NCBI GenBank assembly: GCA_900548365.1
Contig: URKM01000001.1
Coordinates: 62,001-126,000 of the forward strand
DNA: 64,000 bases
Source: an uncultured Collinsella sp.
GTDB taxonomy: Bacteria; Actinomycetota; Coriobacteriia; Coriobacteriales; Coriobacteriaceae
Reading direction: 5' to 3'
A model generated the notes under the pieces. It saw only the letters and a list, made by a program, of their open reading frames with translations, ran no database searches and was not told the DNA's origin. The position numbers were made by a program, and so were the translations under genes. This document shows positions 60,250 to 64,000 of the stretch, piece by piece (the first letter of the stretch is position 1; the number at the start of each line of letters is the position of its first letter).

Positions 60250-60267
60250 GTATTTCCTTGCGTCGCG

Positions 60268-61293
60268 CTACCGGGCATCGGCTCCGACAAGCGCCTCGAG
60301 CTCGGGCAGGATCGTATCGAGCGCCTGCTCGACCGTCCCCATGAACGTGAATCCGGCGGCGGCGGCGTGTCCCCCGCCGCCGTGGGCGACCGCGATGGCC
60401 GAGATATCCAACCGACCTTTAGACCTCAAATTGCCGCGGATGCAGCCCTCGGAGGTCTCCTTCAAGAACAGGCAGACCTCGCTGCCCTGGACCGTCCGAA
60501 CGACATCGACCAGACCGTCGCACTCATCCGAGGAAACGCCGCACCCCGTGAGATCCGACGCGTAGGCATAGCTATACGCAACCCTGCCGTTCGCACGGGT
60601 GCCGATGCGACCCATCACGATGGATTCCAGGCGCAGGTACTCGATACGCTGGCTCTGGTAGACCTCCAAGGCGATGCGGGCGGGTTCGGCACCGGCGTCG
60701 ACCAGGCGCGACGCGCAGGCGAACGCCGAGGGATTGGCATTCTGGTATTGGAACCGACCGGTATCGGTAACGAGGCCCGTCATGAGGCACGTCGCGATCT
60801 GCGGCGTCAACGGATAGCCGCCCGCCTCTAAAAGCTCCTCGACCAACACCGACGTGGCGGCGGCGCTGGTCACGCGAACCGACGCGTCGCCGAATTCGTC
60901 TCGCGAGGGATGATGGTCGATAACGACCCGCCCGAGCGCCCGCTTCGCGACCTCGGCGGAATCCGCCAGCCTGGACAGAATGGGGACGTCGACGGATATG
61001 AAGAGGTCGGGTCGTCCATCGTAGCGCGCGGCGGGAACCATCTCATCGGTACCTTCCATGAACCGATAGACGCGCGGAACCGGCGCCTCGTCGGCCAGCA
61101 GGAAGTCGATGCGCTTCGTGGGAAACGCCAGCCGTAGGGAGAGGCCCAGGCCGAGGGCGGAGCCCAAGGCATCGCCATCGGGGTTGGTGTGCCCCGAGAT
61201 GGCGATGGAACGGGCTCCCTCGATATGCTCGATAACGTTATCCCACATGTCGGGCGTGGTGCTGCGCGCCATGCACCGGGAGGTGCTACTCAT
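60268..61293 (-). CDS. nrnA: DHH/DHHA1 family phosphoesterase (NrnA-like)
   Basis: This protein has 341 residues from the ATG at 61293, which overlaps the rbfA stop by eight bases (GAGGA upstream). Motif I SGHTNPDGDALGSALGLGLS, the DHH motif VIDHHPS, and a C-terminal DHHA1 domain ending GGGGHAAAAGF are intact. NrnA-like enzymes degrade nanoRNA and dephosphorylate pAp; c-di-AMP-related phosphodiesterases share the fold. The position between rbfA and truB is the canonical one for NrnA-like proteins in many Gram-positive bacteria. Confidence 0.92.
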   Translation of the reverse strand: MSSTSRCMARSTTPDMWDNVIEHIEGARSIAISGHTNPDGDALGSALGLGLSLRLAFPTKRIDFLLADEAPVPRVYRFMEGTDEMVPAARYDGRPDLFISVDVPILSRLADSAEVAKRALGRVVIDHHPSRDEFGDASVRVTSAAATSVLVEELLEAGGYPLTPQIATCLMTGLVTDTGRFQYQNANPSAFACASRLVDAGAEPARIALEVYQSQRIEYLRLESIVMGRIGTRANGRVAYSYAYASDLTGCGVSSDECDGLVDVVRTVQGSEVCLFLKETSEGCIRGNLRSKGRLDISAIAVAHGGGGHAAAAGFTFMGTVEQALDTILPELEALVGADAR

Positions 61294-61720
61294 ACGATTC
61301 CTCTTCAAACGCATCCGCATCGTCCCCGTCCGCTCCCGCGCTCTGGACGGGATACCCTTCCTCGTCCTTTTCGACGGAGAGCGTCTCGGGAACGTTCTCG
61401 AGCGCCCGCGCGATCCGCTCGGCCTCGTCGGTCGAGCGGTCGATCCTGAAATCGAGCTCGGGCGTCACGCGCCAATCGAGCGTACGAGCCAGCAGGCTGC
61501 GCACGCGCCCCTTGGCGGAGGCGAGGGCTTCGAGCACCTCCTCGTAGCGATCGCCGTCGCACGTGACGAAGACGCGTGCGAACGAGCGATCGATGGAAAC
61601 CTCGACGCCGGTGATGGTGACCAGGTCGAGACGGGGGTCCGAAATCTCGAACAGCAGGATGTAACCGAGCTTCTCGCGAAGCTGTTCGCCGAGCCTGCGG
61701 GTTGCATTGTTCTGCTTCAC
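61286..61720 (-). CDS. rbfA: Ribosome-binding factor A
   Basis: This 144-residue protein has the KH-type RbfA core: R.GEQLREKLGYILLFEISDPRLDLVTITGVEVSIDRSFARVFVT, then LEALASAKGRVRSLLARTLDWRVTPELDFRID. It matures the 30S subunit's 16S 5' end. The GTG start has AGGAGG six bases upstream. The acidic tail (GADGDDADAFEEESYE) is longer than usual. It is 15 bases from infB. Confidence 0.95.
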   Translation of the reverse strand: MKQNNATRRLGEQLREKLGYILLFEISDPRLDLVTITGVEVSIDRSFARVFVTCDGDRYEEVLEALASAKGRVRSLLARTLDWRVTPELDFRIDRSTDEAERIARALENVPETLSVEKDEEGYPVQSAGADGDDADAFEEESYE

Positions 61721-61735
61721 GGTAGCCCTCCTTCG

Positions 61736-64000
<2,265 letters not shown>

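Overview
The window is about 64 kb of GC-rich (roughly 60%) bacterial chromosome. It is dominated by housekeeping genes, nearly all on the minus strand. The gene set points to Actinomycetota, class Coriobacteriia, most likely a Collinsella-like gut anaerobe: Asp23/DhaL-type envelope genes, a SigB/F-type sigma factor with an RsbW-like partner, a T-box in front of ileS, BspA-like proteins with SLH modules, and an AbiEi-like gene. The species assignment is an inference; no 16S gene is present.

Layout, read in the direction of transcription (right to left for most of the window). (1) 64000-54700: infB (5' end outside the window), rbfA, nrnA, truB, ribF, dnaG and rpoD, a tightly overlapping information-processing operon ending in a clear terminator. 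(2) 54650-50060: an accessory pocket holding degenerate ~60-bp tandem repeats, a frameshifted AbiEi/DUF559-like gene, a large secreted BspA-like protein with three C-terminal SLH modules, and two near-identical tRNA-Asn genes, each with its own promoter and terminator. (3) 49550-40540: Asp23, DhaL/FakA-like kinase, recG, rsmD, coaD, a coiled-coil protein, YceD, rpmF, plsX, acpP and rnc, linking ribosome, CoA and fatty-acid functions. (4) 40530-34490: smc, ftsY and ffh. (5) 34290-29590: thyA, folA, a flavodoxin, a TrmH-type methyltransferase and a MATE exporter. (6) 29560-24490: cobA/cobO-type adenosyltransferase (+), ftsH (-), a NYN/OST-HTH protein (-), and an iron-type alcohol dehydrogenase (+).

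(7) 24360-18890: a DUF523 protein, then a T-box-controlled ileS followed by lspA and an RluD-type pseudouridine synthase. (8) 18760-14990: a membrane glycosyltransferase, a small acidic membrane protein (+), an ATP-grasp-like ligase and a short prepilin peptidase. (9) 14930-9010: an HD-domain dGTPase-like protein, rarA, a DUF948 protein, an RsbW-like anti-sigma factor, a SigB/F-type sigma factor and an AI-2E family permease. (10) 8820-1: alaS, ruvX, mltG, yqeG, aroK, aroB-like, an M24 peptidase, efp, Asp23 and nusB (partial), with stop/start overlaps through much of the run.

Most of the window is ordinary core genome. The best candidates for a second look are an AroB homologue that has lost its zinc-binding histidines and the GGKT motif although it is coupled to an intact aroK; a sigma/anti-sigma pair whose anti-sigma factor has a degenerate ATP-binding N-box; the orphan ATP-grasp/prepilin-peptidase pair; the small acidic membrane protein; and the tRNA-Asn accessory pocket with its repeats and broken gene.
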